The position numbers and the translations under genes were made by a program. Below are positions 25,901-39,500 of a DNA stretch of 64,000 nt, piece by piece. The notes below the pieces were generated by a model that had not been told where the DNA came from, searched no databases, and saw nothing but the letters and a program-made list of their open reading frames with translations. The first letter of the stretch is position 1, and every line of letters starts with the position of its first letter. The DNA is from Homarus americanus (lineage: Eukaryota; Arthropoda; Malacostraca; Decapoda; Nephropidae). The stretch lies in NCBI RefSeq assembly GCF_018991925.1, contig NW_024726342.1, positions 30,684 through 94,683 on the forward strand. Reading direction: 5' to 3'.

Positions 25901-28900
25901 TGGTGTACCTGGGAGTGTCAGAGGTGTACCAGGGAGTGTCAGAGGTGTGCCTAGGAGTGTCAGAGGTGTACCTGGGAGTGCCAGAAGTGTGCCTGGGAGT
26001 GTCTGAGGTGTACCTGGGAGTGTCAGAGATGTACCTGGAATGTCAGCAGGGTGTACCTGGAAGTATGGGGAAGTACCTGGGAGTGTCAGAGGTGTACCTG
26101 GGAGTGTCAGAGGTGTGCCTGGGAGTGTGAAGTGTACCTGGGAGTGTCAGAGGTAGCCACAAGTGTCAGGGAGTGTACCAGGAGTGTCAGGGATTGTACC
26201 GAGGTGTCAGTGGTGTACCTGGGAGTGTCAGAGGTGTACAAGGTGTCAGAGGTGTACCTGGGAGTGTCAGAGGTGTACCTGGGAATTGTCGGACGTGGCC
26301 TGGGAGTGTCAGAGGTGTGCAAGGAATGTCAGTGGGTGTACCCAGGGTGTCAGAGGTGTACACAGAGTGTCAGAGGTGTACACAGGAGTGTCAGAGGTGT
26401 GTGCAAATTGTCAGAAGGTGCACCAGAGTGTCAGAGGTGTACCTGCAAGTGTCGGAGGGTGTACGCAAGTGTCTGAGGTGTACCTGGGAGTGTAGAGGTG
26501 TACCTGGGAGTGTCAGAGGTGTACACCTGGGAGTGTCAGAGGTGTACCTGCGAGTGTCAGGGTGTACCGGGAGTGTCAGTGGGTACCTGGGAATTGTCAG
26601 GGTGTACCTGGCAGTGTCAGAGGTACCTGGGAGTGTCACAGGAATGTACCTAGAGTTAAGTACCAGGGAGTGTGGAGAGTACCTGGGAGTGTGAGAGGTG
26701 TACCTGGAAGTGTCAGAGCTGGCAGGAGTGTCAGAGGTGTGCACAAGGTGTCAGAGGTGGCACAAAGTGTCAAGTTGTACGCGAGTGTCAGGAGGACCAG
26801 GGAGTGAAAGATGTGTACCTGGGAGTGTCCAGAGGTGTAAGGAGTGTGCAAGGTACCTGGGAGTGTCAGGATGTGTACCAGGGAGTGTCAGAGATGTACC
26901 TAGGAGTGTCAGGAGGTGTACCTGGGAGTGTCAGAGGAATTGTACTGGCGGTGTCGGAGGTGTACCTGGGAGTGTCGGAGGTGGCGCACCAGGTGTGCAG
27001 GCTGTGCCGGGGTGTCAGAATTGCCGGTGAGTGTCACAGGAGGGCAGGGAGTGTCAGAGGTGGCCTGAGGTGTCAGAGGTGGCCTAGGGTGTCAGAGGTG
27101 AACACAGGGTGTCAGAGGTGTACACAGGAGTGTGCAGGGTGTACCAGGAGTGTCAGAGGTGGCCTGGGAATTGTCACAGAGGTGTACCTGGGAGTGTCAG
27201 AGGTGTACCTGAGGTGTCAGAGGTGTACCTGGGAGTGTCGGGGGTGTACCAGGGAGTGTCAGTGGGTGTACATGGGAGTGTCAGAGGGGTGGTACCTGGG
27301 AGTGTCAGGAGGTAATACCTGGGAGTGTCAGAGGTGGACCTGGGAGTGTCAGGAATTGTACAGAGGTGTCGGAGTGTACCTGGGAGTGTCGGAGGTTGTA
27401 CCTGGGAATGTCAGAGGTGTACAGGGAGCATCAGAGGTAGCCTGCAAGTATCAAGGTAGCCCAAGGATGTCAAGTGTACCCGAAGTGTCCAGAAATTGTA
27501 CACAGGAGTGTCAGAGGTGTACCAGAGTGTCAGAGGAGTACATAGGAGTGTCAGAGGTGTACCACGGGAGTGTCAAGAGGTGTACCTGGGAGTGTCAGAA
27601 GGTGTACCTGGGAGTGTCAGAGGTGTACAGAGAGTGTCAAGGGTGGCCTGGGAGTGTCCAGGGGTGTACCTGGGAGTGTCAGAGGTGTACCAGAGTGTCA
27701 GAGGGTGTACCTGGGAGTGTCCGGAGGTGTACATGGGTGTCAGGGTGTACCTGGAGTGTCAGAGGTGTACCTGGGAGTGTCAGAGGTGTACCTGGGAGTG
27801 TCAGAGGTGTACCGGGAGTGTCAGAGAGTACACTGAGTGTCACAGGAAGACCTAGAGTGTGAAGGTGTACCTGGGGTGTCAGAGGTGTACACAGGAGTGT
27901 GCAGAGGTCACACACAGGGTGTCAAATTGTACCTGGGAGTGTCACAGGAATTGTACCTGGGAGTGTCGGAGGTATGCACCAAGTATGCAGAATTGTACCT
28001 GGGAGTGTCAGAGGTGTACCTGGGAGTGTCAGAAGAAGTACCTGGGAGTGTCAGAGGTGTACCTGGGAGTGTCAGAGGTGCACCTGGGAGTGTCAGGGTG
28101 TACCAGGGAGTGTCGAGTAGTACCTGGGAGTGTCAGGGGTGTACCTGGAAGTGTCAGAGGTGTACCTGGGAGGTGTCAGAGGTGGCACCGGGAATGTCGG
28201 TGGGTACTGGGAGTGTCAAGCTTGGCACACAAAGTGTCAGAGGTGTACCTGGGAGTGTCAGAGGTGTACCTGGGAGTGTCAGAGGTGTACCAGAGAGTGT
28301 CACAGGTGTACACTAGGAGTGTCAGAGGTAGCACACCAAAGTGTGCCAGGAGGTGTACACCAGAGTGGCCCAGGAGTACACAAGTGTCTGAGGCATAGTG
28401 TAGAGGTGTACCTGGGAGTGTCGAAAGTGTACAGGGAGTGTCAGTGGTACCTGGGAGTGTCAGAGGTGTACCTGGCAGTGTCAGAGGTGGTACCTGGGAG
28501 TGTACCAGAGGTTGTACTGGGAGTATTGAATGTACTGGGGTGTCAGGAGGTACCTGGGAGTGTCAGAGGGTGTACCTGGGAGTGTCAGGCTGTACCTGGG
28601 GTGTCAGAGGTGTACCTACAGGAGTGTCTGAGTGTACGCAGGGTGTCACGAGGTGTGCCTGGGAGTGTCAGGGTGAACAGAGTGTCAGAGGTGTACCTGG
28701 GAGTGTCAGAGGTGGCAGGGGAGTGTGAGAGGTGTACCTGGGAGTGTCAGAGTGTACCTGGGAATGTCAGAGGTGTACCTAGGGTGTCCAGAGGTGTACC
28801 AGGGTGTCGAGGTGTACCTGGGAGTGTCAGGGGTATCACCAGGAGTGTCAGGTGTGTACCTGGGAGTGTCACAGGTGTGCCTGGAGTGTCAGAGGAGTAC

Positions 28901-31900
28901 CGGGGAGTGTCACAGAGAGGGCAGGGGTGTCAGGAGGTGGCCTGAGTGTGAGGTGTACACAGGAGTGTCAGAGTGTACACAGGAGTGTCAGAGTGTACCT
29001 GGGAGTGTCACAGGTGTACACAGGAGTATGAAGTGTACCTGGGAGGTAATGCAGGAGGTGTACCTGGGAGTGTCAGAGAGTACCTGAGTGTCAGAGGTGG
29101 CAGGAGTGTCAGAGGTGTACCTGGGAGTGTCAGTGGGTACCCAGGGTGTCAGAGGTGTACCTGGGAGTGTCAGAGGTGTGCCTGGGAGTGTCAGAGGTGT
29201 ACCTGGGAGTGTCAGGGTGTACCTGGGGGTGTCAAGGAGGTGTACCTGGGAGTGTCGGAGGTGGCCTGAGGAGTAATCAGAATGTACCTGGGAGTATCAG
29301 CAGGTGTACAGGAGTGTCAGAGGTGGCCTGGGAGTGTCCAGAGGTGGCCGAGGTGTCAGAGGTGTACTGGGAGTGTCAGAGGTGTACCAGGGAGGTGTCA
29401 GTGGGTACATGGGAGTGTCAGAGGTGTACCTGACGTGTCAGAGTGTACCTGGGAGTGTCAGAGAGGTGTACCTGGGAGTGTCAGAGGTGTACCAGAGGTG
29501 TCAGAGGTGGCCTGGGAGTGTCAGGGTGTACCGGGGTGTCAGTGGTGTACCTGGGGTGTCAGAGGTGTACCTGGGAGTGTCAGAGGTGTACATAGGTGTC
29601 CAGGAGGTGTACCTGGGAGTGTCAGAGGTGTACTCTGGGAGTGTCTGGGGTGTACCTGGGAGTGTCTGAGTGTACCCGGGAGTGTCAGAGTTACCAGGAG
29701 TGTCACAGGAGTACACAGGAGTGTGAGAGGTGTACCTGAGAGTGTGAGAGGTGACCTGGGGTATGCAGAGTGCACAGAATGTCAGAGGTGTACCTGGGAG
29801 TGTCAGAGGTGTACCTGGGAGTGTCAGAGGTGTACCTGGGAGTGCAGGAGCCTGGAGTATGCGGTAGCCTGAGTGTCAGAGGTGTACCTGGGGTGTCGAG
29901 GGATTACCTGGGAGTGTCAGAGGTGTACCTGGGAGTGTCAGAGGTGTACCGGGAGTGTCAGTGGGTACCTGGGAGTGTCAAGGGGTGTACCTGGGTGTCA
30001 GAGGTGCACCTGGGAGGTGTCAGAAGGGTGGCCACCTGGGAGTGTCAGAGAAGTGTACCTGGAATTGTCGGAGGTGTACCTGCAGGGTGTGAGGAGGTGT
30101 ACAGAATGTCCCGGGTGGCCTGGGAGTGTCAGAGGTGTACCTGGGAGTGTCCGGGAGGTGTACTGGGAGTGTCGAAGGGTGTACCTGGGAGTGTCAGAGG
30201 TGTACCAGGGTGTCGGTGGGTACATGGGTGTCCAGAGGTGTACCTGACAGTGTCGGAGGTGGCCTGGGAGTGTCGGAGGTGTACTAAGGAGTGTCAGAGG
30301 TGTACCTGAGAGTGTCCAGAAATTGTACCTGGGAGTATAGAGTGTACCTGGGAGTGTCAGGGGTGCCAGGGAGTGTCAGTGAGTACCAGGAGTGTCAAGG
30401 TGTACCTGGGAGTGTCGGGAGGTGTACCTGGAGTGTCAGAGGTGTACCTGGCAGTGTCAGAGGTGTACCTGGGAGTGTCAGAGGGTGTACCTGGGGTGTC
30501 AAGGTGTGCAGGAGTGTCAGAGGTGTACCAGGGAGTGTCAGAGGAGAACCTGGGGTGTGAGAGGTGTACCTGAGGTGTGAGAGGTGTACCTCAGGGTGTC
30601 AGAGGTGACCTGGGAGTGTCAGAAGGTACCTGGGAGTGTCTGAGGGTGTACCTGGGAGTGTCTGAGTGTACCTGGGAGTGTCAGGGAGTACCCAGGGAGT
30701 GTCAGAGGTGTACCTGGGAGTGTCAGAGGTGTACCAGGGAGTGTCGGAGGTGTGCACCAGGAGTGTCAGAGGTGTACTAGGGAGTGTCAGAGGAATACCT
30801 GAGATGGTCAGAGGTGTACCTGGGATGTCAGGGATTGTACCTGGGAGTGTCAGAGGCAGACCTGGGAGTGTCGAGAGGTGTACCTGGGAGTGTCAGAGGT
30901 GTACCTGGGAGTGTCAGAGGTGTGCACCAGGAGTGTCAGAGGCTGCCTGGGAGTGTCAGAGGTGTACCTGGGAGTGTCAGAGGTGTACCTGAGGAGTGTC
31001 AGAGGTGTACACCAGGAGTGTCGGAGGTACCGAGAATGCAGGGTGTACACAGGAGTGTCAATTGTGTACCTGGGAGTGTCAGAGGTGTACCTGGGAGTGT
31101 CAGAGGTGGCACAGGAGTGTCAGAGGCCTTAGGAGTGTCAGAGGTGTACCAGAGAGTGTCAGGAGTACCTGGGAAGTGTCAGAGGTGTACCTGGGAGTGT
31201 CAGAGGAAGTACCTGGGAATTGTCAGAGGGTGCCTGGGGTGTCGGGGAGAACCTGGGAGTGTCAGAGGTGTACCTGGGAGTGTCAGAGGTGTACCCGGGA
31301 GTGTCCAGGAGGTGTGCCTGGGAGTGTCAGAGGTGTACTGGGGTGTCAGAGGAGGTACCGGGGGTGAGAGGTGGCCGCCAGGAGTGTCAGAGGTGTACCT
31401 GGGAGGTGTCAGGTGTACCTGGGAGTGTCAAGGTACCCGGGGGTGTCAGAGGTGTACCTGGGAGTGTCAGAGGTGTACCTGGGAGTGTCAGAGGATGGAG
31501 GTATCAGGAATTGTACGTAGGAGTGTCCAGAGAGTACCTGGGAGTGTCAGAGGGTGTACCTGGGAGTGTCAGAAGGTGATCCTGAGAGTCAGAGTGTACC
31601 TGCGAGTGTCAGAGGTGTACCTGGGAGTGTCAATGAAGATGTACCACAAGGTGTCAGAAATTATGCTGGAGTGTCAGGGTGTACCTGGGGTGTCTGAGGT
31701 GTACCTGGGTGTGTCAGAGGTGTACCTGGGAGTGTAGAGGGTGTCTGGGAGTGTCAGAGGTGTACCTGGGAGTGTCAGAGGTGTACCTGGGAGTGTCAGA
31801 AGGGTGGGACCAGGGAGTGTCAGAGTGTACCTGGGAGTGTCAGAGGTGTACACCAGGAGTGTCAGAGAGGTGTACCGGGAGTGTCAGAAAGTGTACCTGG

Positions 31901-33500
31901 GAGTGTCAGAGGTGTACCAGGGGTGTCAGGGGTGTACCTGGGATTGTCAGGGTGTACCTGGGAGTGTCAGAGGTGTACCAGGGGAGTGTCAGAGGTGTAC
32001 CTGGGAGTGTCCAAGGTATGCACCTGGGAGTGTCCAGAGGTGTGTACCTGGGAGGTGTGGAGGTGGCGCACAGGAGTGTGCAAGGTGGCACAAGTGTCAG
32101 AGGTGTACCTGGGAGTGTCAGGTGTGTACCTGGGAGGTGCCTGAGAGGTGTACCTGGTGTCAGGAGTGTACCAGGGAGTGTCAGAGGTGTACCTGGGAGT
32201 GTCATAGGTGTACCTGGGGAGTGTCAGGGGTGTACCTGGAAGTGTCAGGGGTGTACCTGGGAGTGTCAGAGGTGTACCAGGAGTGTCCGAGGTGTACCTG
32301 GGAGTATCGAGAGTGTACCTGGGAAGTGTCCAGTGTACCTGGGAGTGTCAGAGGTGTACCTGGGAGTGTCAGAGGTGAACAAGGGAGCAGGAGGGGGAAC
32401 AAGGAAGTGTCTGGGGTCACCTGGGAGTATCCGGAGGTGTACCTGGGAGTGTCGGAGGGTGTACACAGAGTGTCAGAGAGGTGTACCAGGGAGTGTCAGA
32501 GGTGTACCTGGGAGTGTCAGAGGTGTACCTGGGAGGTGGCTGGGGTGTACCTGGGAGTGTCAGAGGTGTACCTGAGGAGTGTCAGAGGTGTACCTGGAGT
32601 GTCAGAGAGGTGTACCTGGGAGTGTCAGAGGTGTGCAGGAGTGTCAGGGGTTTACCTGGGAGTGTCTGAGGGTGTACCTGGGAGTGTCGGGGTGTACCCG
32701 GGAGTGTCAGGAGGTGTACCTGGGAGTGTCAGAGGTGTACACCAGGAGAGACTGGGGTGTACCTGGGGTGTCAGAGGTGTACCTGGGAGTGTCAGAGGTG
32801 TACTGGGAGTGTCAGAGGTGTACCTGGGAGTGTCAGGGGTGTACCTGGGAGTGTCAGAGGTGTACCTGGCAGTGTCGAGGGTGTACCTGGGAGTGTCAGA
32901 TGTGTAACTGGGGTGTGTCAGAGGAGTACCTGGGAGTGTCAGAGGTGTACCTGGGAGTGTCTGGGGTGTACCTGGGAGTGTCAGGGGGTGTGCCTGGGAG
33001 TGTCAGAGGTGTACCTGGGGTGTCAGGGGTGTACCTGGGAGTGTCTGATGTGTACCTAGGAGTGTCAGAGGTGTACCTGGGAGTGTCAGGGGTGTACCAG
33101 GGAGTGTCAGTAGGTACGGAATGTCAGAGGGTGTACCTGGAGTGTCGGAGGTGTACATGGAGTGTCAGGTAGCCTGTGCAGGTGTCAGAGGTGTACGCAA
33201 GTGCCAGAGGTGTACCTGGGAGCGTCAGGTATACCTAGGGGTATCAGATGTGTACCTGGGAGTGTCAGAGGTTACCCGGGAGTGTCAGAGGTGTACCTGG
33301 GAAGTGTCAGAGAGTGTTCCCGCAGGTAGCAGGAGGTGTACCTGGGAGTGTCAGAGGTGTACCTGGGAGTGTCGGGGTGTACCTGGGAGTGTCAGAGGTG
33401 TACTGGGAGTGTCAGAGGTGTACCCGGGAGTGTCCAGAGGTGGCCACTGGGAGTTTGGGGTGTACCTGGGAGTGTCTGAGGTGTAGCTGGGAGTGTCAGA
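23000..33500 (+). repeat. Array A, middle zone, indel-rich and without the flanking markers
   Basis: The zone is still the 21-bp unit throughout, but it lacks both the left-zone marker (GTATCAGGGAGTGACAG) and the right-zone marker (GTGTATCTGGCAGTG after TACATGG). Recurrent unusual forms are CCTGGGGTGTC (one A missing), GGTGGCC in place of GGTGTACC, GTACACCAGG or GTACACAGG (an extra AC), and AATTGTAC or AATTGTC. These are mostly short indels rather than substitutions. No other feature is visible. Boundaries are approximate. Confidence 0.7.
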
Positions 33501-36500
33501 GGAGTACCTGGGAGTGTTAGGGTGTATCTGGGTGTCAGGGGTGTACCTGGGAGTGTCAGAGGTGTGCCTGGGAGGTGTCAGAGGTGTACCTGGGAGTGTG
33601 GGGTGTACACAGGAGTGTCTGATGTGTTCCTAGGAGTCTCACAGGGGTGGCCTGGGAGTGTCAGGGGTGTACCTGGGAGTGTCAGTGGAGTACCTGGGAG
33701 AATGTCGGAGGTGTACCTGGGAGTGTCGGAGGTGTACATGGAGTGTCAGGTGTACTTGCTAGTGTCCGGTGTTCCTGGGAGTGTCAGAGGTGTACCTGGG
33801 AGTGTCAGGTGTACCTGGGAGTTCCTGAGGTGAGCCTGGGAGTGTCAGAGGTGTACCAGGGAGTGTCAGTGGTGTACCTCGGAGTGTCAGAGGTGTACCT
33901 GGGAGTGTCATGGGTGTACCTGGAAGTGTCAGGAGGCTGTACTGGGAGTGTCAGCGGTGTACCTGGGAGTGTCAGAGGTTTACCTGGTAGCGTCTGAGGT
34001 GTACCTAGGAGTGTCTCAGGTGTATCTGGAAGTGTCTGAGGTGTACATGGAGTGTCAGAGGTGTATCTGGCAGTGTCAGCGGTGTACCTGGGAGTGTCAG
34101 AGGTGGCCTGAGGAGTGTTAGAAGCATACCTAGGAGTATCAGGAGGTGTACGCAGGAGTGTCAGAGGTGTACCTGGGTGTCAGAGGTGTACCTGGGGTGT
34201 CGAGGTGAACCTGGGAGTGTCAGAGGTGTTCCTGAAGTGTCAGAGGTGTTCCTGGTAGTGTCAAAGGTGTACCTGGGGTGTCAGAGGTGTGCCTGGGGTG
34301 TCAGAGGTGGCCCTAGGGTGCCAGGGTGTACCTGGGAGTGACAGTGGTGCACCTTGGAGTGTCAGGTGTGTGTACCTGGGAGTGTCAGAGGGGTGTACCT
34401 GGGAGTGTCAGAGGTGTAGCTGGGAGGTGGCAAGTGTGTACCTGGGAATGTCATGAGGTGTACTTGGTGTAAATACCAGAGAGTGTCACAGGAGTACACC
34501 GAAGTGTCAGAGGTGACCTGGGAGTGTCAGAGGTTTACCTGGGAGTGTCTGAGGTGTACCTGGGAGTGTTAGGGTGTACCTGGGAGTTGAGAGAAGTACC
34601 TGGGAGGTGTCAGGATGTACCTGGGAGTGTCAGAGGTGTACCTGCGGGTGTCAGGGGTGGACCTGGGAGTGACAGCCGTGTTCCTGGGAGTGACAGCAGT
34701 GTACCTGGAAGTGTCAGAGGTACAAGTGTTTGTGAGGTGTACCTGGGAGTGTCAGAGGTGTACCAGGGAGTGTCAGAGGTGTGTACCGAGGAGTGTCAGA
34801 GGAGTACCTGGGGGTGTCAGAGGTGTACCTGGGAGTGTCAGCGGTGTTCCTGGGAGTGTCAGAGGTGTACCTGGGAGTGTCAGGGGGTGTACCTGGGAGT
34901 GTGAAGGTGTTCCTGAGAGTGTCAGAGGTGTACCTGGGAGTGTCAGAGGTGTGTACCTGGGAGTGTCAGAGGTGTACCTGGGAGTGTCAAGGTACCTGGG
35001 AGTTCTGCAGGTGTACCAGTAATGTTCAGAGGTGTACCTGGGAGCAGGAGAAGTGTACCTGGAGTGTCTGAGAGTGTACCTGGGAGTGTCAGAGGTGTAC
35101 CTGGGAGTGTCAGAGAGTATACCTGGGAGTGTCAGGTGTGTGCACAAGTGTCAGAGGTGTACCTGGGAGTGTCAGAGGAGTACCTGGGAGTGTCAGAGGT
35201 GTACCTGGGAGTGTCAGAGGGTGGACCAGGAGTGTCAGAGTACCTGGGAGTGTCAGAGGTGTACCTGGGAGTGTCAGAGAGTACCAGGGAGTGTCAGAAA
35301 GGTGTACCTGGGAGTGTCTGAGGTGTACCTGAGAATGTCTGTGGTGTACCACCGAGTGTCAGAGAGTGTACGAGTGTCACAAGGTGTACCTGGGAGTGTC
35401 AGAGGGTGTACCTGGGAGTGTCCAGGTGTACACCGGGAGTGTCCAGAGGTGTACCTGGCAGTGTCTAGGGTGTACCTGGGAGTGTCTGATGTGTGACTGT
35501 GTGTGTCAGAGGTGCCTGGGTGTTAGGGGTGTATCTGGGAGTGTCTGGGGTGTACCTGGGAGTGTCAGAGGTGTGCCTGGGAGTGTTAGAGGTGTACCTG
35601 GGAGTGTCAGGGGTGTACAGGAGTGTCTGCTGTGTTCCTAGAGTCTCAGAGGTGTACCTGGGAGTGTCAGGGTTGTACCGGGGAGTGTAGAGAGGTACCT
35701 GGGAATGTCAGAGGTGTACCTGGGAGGTGTCGGAGGTGTACATGGGTGTCCGGGTGTACCTGTTGGTGTCAGCGGTGTACCTGGGAGTGTCAGGGTGTGA
35801 CCTGGGGTGTCGGTGTGACCTGGGAGATCTGAGAGGTGAACCTGGGAGTGTCCAGGTGTACCAGGGAGTGTCAGTGGTGTACCTCGGGTGTCATTGGTGG
35901 CCTGGAGAAGTGTCATGGGTGTACCTGGAAGTGTCAGGGCTGTACCTGGGAGTGACAGCGGTGTGCCTGGGCGTGTCAAGGAGGTTTGCAGTAGTGTCAG
36001 AGGTGTACCTAGGGGTGTCTCAGGTGTACCTGGAAATGTCTGAGGTGTACATGGGTGTCAGAGGTGTGTATCTGGCAGTGTCAGCGGTGTACCTGGGAGT
36101 GTCAGCGGTACCTGGGAGTGTTAGAGTATTCCAGGGTATTAGGGGTTACCTGGGGTGTCAGAGGTGTACCTGGGAGTGTCTGAGGTGTGCCTGGGGTGTC
36201 TGAGGTGTACCTGCCAGTGTCAGGTTGTACCAGGGAGTGTCAGAGGAGTACCCGGGGTGTCAGAGGTGTGCCTGTGAGTGTCAGCGGTGGCCTGGGAGTG
36301 TCAGAGGTATACCTGGGAGTATCAGGGTGTGCAGGCGTGTGTGTGGAGTGTCAGGAGGTGTACCTGGGAGTGTCAGAGGTGATCCTGAGAGTCAGAGGTG
36401 TACCCAGGTGTCAGAGGTGTACCTGGGAGTGTCAATGGGTGTACCTGGGAGTGTCAGAGGTGTGCCTGGGAGTGTCGGGGGTGTACCTAGGAGTGTTAGA

Positions 36501-39500
36501 GGTGTACCTGGCAGTGTCTAGGGTGTACCTGGGAGTGTCTGATGTGTACCTGGGTGTATCAGAGGAGTACCTGGGAGTGTCAGAGGTGTACCTGGGAGTG
36601 TCAGAGGTACCGGGAGTGTCAGAGGTGTACCAGGAGTGTCAGAGGAGTACCTGGGAGTGTCAGAGGTGTACCTGGGGTGTCATAGGAGTACCAGGGAGTG
36701 TCAGAGGTGTACCTGGGGTGTCAGGGGTGGACAGGGGTGTCAGAGGAGTACCTGGGGTGTCCAGAGGTGTACCTGGGGTGTCAGAGAGGTACCAGGGGTG
36801 TCAGAGGTGTACCTGGGGGAGTGTCTAAGGTGTACCTGGGAGTGTCTGGTGTACCTGGGGTGTCTGAGGTGTACCTGGGAGTGTCTGAGGTGTACCTGGG
36901 GTGTCAGTGGTGTACCTGGGGTGTCAGGTGTGTAGCTGGGAGTGCCTGAGGTGTGTACCTGGGAGTGTCAGAGGTGTAACAGGGGTGTCAGTGGTGTACC
37001 TCGGGTTTCATTGGTGTGCCTGGGAGTGTCTGGGGTGTACCTGGAAGTGTCAGGGGTGTACCTGGGGTGACAGTGGTGTACCTGGGCGTGTCAGAGGTGT
37101 ACCTGGGAGTGTCTGAGGTGTACCTAGGAGTGTCTGGTGTACCTGGAAATGTCTGAGGTGTACATGGGTGTCAGAGGTGTATCTGGCAGTGTCAGCGGTG
37201 TACCTGGGAGTGTCAGCGGTGTGTACCTGGGAGTGTCAGGTATTCTGGGGTATCAGAGGTGTACCTGGAGTGTCAGAGTGTGTACCTGGGAGTGTCAGAT
37301 GTGTACCTGGGAGCGTGAGAGGAGGTGTGTACCCGGGAGTGTCTGAGGTGTACCTGGGAGTGTCAGAGGTGTACCTGGGGTATCAGAGGTGTACCTGGGG
37401 TGTCAGGTGTGTACCTAGGGTGTCAGAGTGTACCTGGGGTGTCTGAGGGTGTACCTGGGGTGTCCAGGGTGTACCTGGGGTGTCTGAGGTGTACCTGAGA
37501 TTGTCAGAGGTGTACCTGGGAGTGTCAGTGGTGTACCTGAGTGACAGCGGTGTACCTGGGAGTGACACACAGGTGTACCTTGGGTGTCAGAGGTGTACCT
37601 AGGAGTGTCTAGGAGTGTACCTGGGAGTGTCTGAGGTGTACCAGGGGTGTCAGGTGTGTACCAGGGGAGTGTCAGAGGAGTACCTGGGGGTGTCAGAGAG
37701 GTGTACCTGTGAGTGTCAGCGTTGCCTGGGAGTCTCAGAGGTATACCTGGGAGTATCAGAGGTGTACGTGGAGTGTCAGAGGAGTACCTGGTAGTGTCAG
37801 AGGTGTACCTGGGGTGTCAGAGGTGTTCCTGAGAGAGAGTCAGAGGTGTACCATGGAGTGTCAGAGGTGTACCTGGGGTGTCAATGGTGGTACCTGGTCA
37901 GAGGTGTACCTGGGAGTGTCGAGGCTGGGGGGTGTACCTAGGAGTGTTAGAGGTGTACTGCAGTGTTCTAGGTGTACCTGGGAGTGCTTGATGTGTACCT
38001 GGGGTGTATCAGAGGAGTACCTGGGAGTGTTAGAGGTGTATCTGGAGGTCAGAGGTGTGCCTGGGAGTGTCAGGAGGTGTGGCCTGGGAGGTCAGGGGTG
38101 TGACCAGGAGGTCAGGAGGAGTACCTGGGAGTGTCAGAGGTGTACCTGGGATGTCAGAGGAGCACCAAGGAGGTCAGGAGGTGTACCTGGGAGTGCTCCA
38201 AGGTGTACCTGGGAGTGTCTGGAGGTACCTGGGAGGTCTGAGGTGCACCTGGGAGGTCTGAGGTGTACCTGGGGAGGTCAGGTGGTGTACTGGTGAGTGT
38301 CATGTGTGTACCTGGGAGTGCCTGAGGTGTACCTGGAAAGGTCAGGAGGTGTACCAGGAGTGTCAGTGGTGTACCTTCGGGAGTTTCATTGGTACCTGGG
38401 AGTGTCAGGGGTGCACCTGGAAGTGCTGGGGGTGTACCTGGGAGTGACAGCGGTGTACCTGGGCAAGCCAGAGGTGCACGGGAGTGTCTGAGGTGTAAAT
38501 GTAGGAGTGTCTGAGGTGTGCCTGAAATGTCTGAGTGTGTACATGGAGTGTCAGAGGTGTATCTGGCAGTGTCAGCGGGTGTACCTGGAGGTCACAGGCA
38601 CTGGGAGTGTCCGGAGGCATACCTGGGAGTACTCAGAGGTGTACCTGGGAGTGTCAGAGGTGTACCTGGGAGTGTCAGAGGTACCTGGGAGTGTCAGAGG
38701 TGAGCCAGTGAGCATGAGAGGGGAAACAAGGGGAGTGTCTGAGGTGCACATGGTGGCAGTATCGGAGGTGTGCCTGGGAGACGAGATTGTACCTGGGAGT
38801 GTCAGGAGGCACCAGGGAGTGCTCAGAGGTGTACCTGGGAGGTCAGAGGTGTACGGGAGTGCCTGGGGCTGACCTGGGAGGTTTGAGGTGTACCTGGGAG
38901 TAAGCCAGAGGTAAAATGGGAGCAGTTAGAGGTGTACCTGGGAGTGTCAGGAGGTGTACCTGGAAGTGTTCAAAAACTGGGAGTGTTTGAGGTGTACCTG
39001 GGAGTGTCTGAGGCATACCCAGAGTGCCAGAGGTGTACCTGGGAGCGTCAGATGGTTACCCAGAGCATCAGAGGTGTACCTGGGAGGTCAGAGGCACACC
39101 TGGAGGTCAGGAGGTGTCCCTGGGAGGTCAGGAGGTGTTCCCTGAGTGGCAGAGGTGTACCTGGGAGCAAGCCAGAGGTGTACTTGGGAGGCCAGAGGTG
39201 TACCTGGGAGGCCAGAGGTGTGTGCCTGGGAGCAAGCCAGGGGTGTACCTGGGAGCCAGAGGTGTACCTGGTGCAGTGTCTAGGGTGTACCAGAGTGCTC
39301 TGATGTGTAACTGGGTAAAGCTGGGAGGAGTACCTGGGAGGCAGGGAGGTGTATCTGGGAGTGTTTGGGTGTACCTGGGAGCAAGCCAGAGGTGGTGCTT
39401 GGAGTGTTAGGGGAGGTGTACTCTGGAGTGCCTGGTGTACCTGGGAGTGTCAGGGGTGTACCTGGGAGTGTCTGATGTGTTCTCAGAGTCTCAGAGGTGT

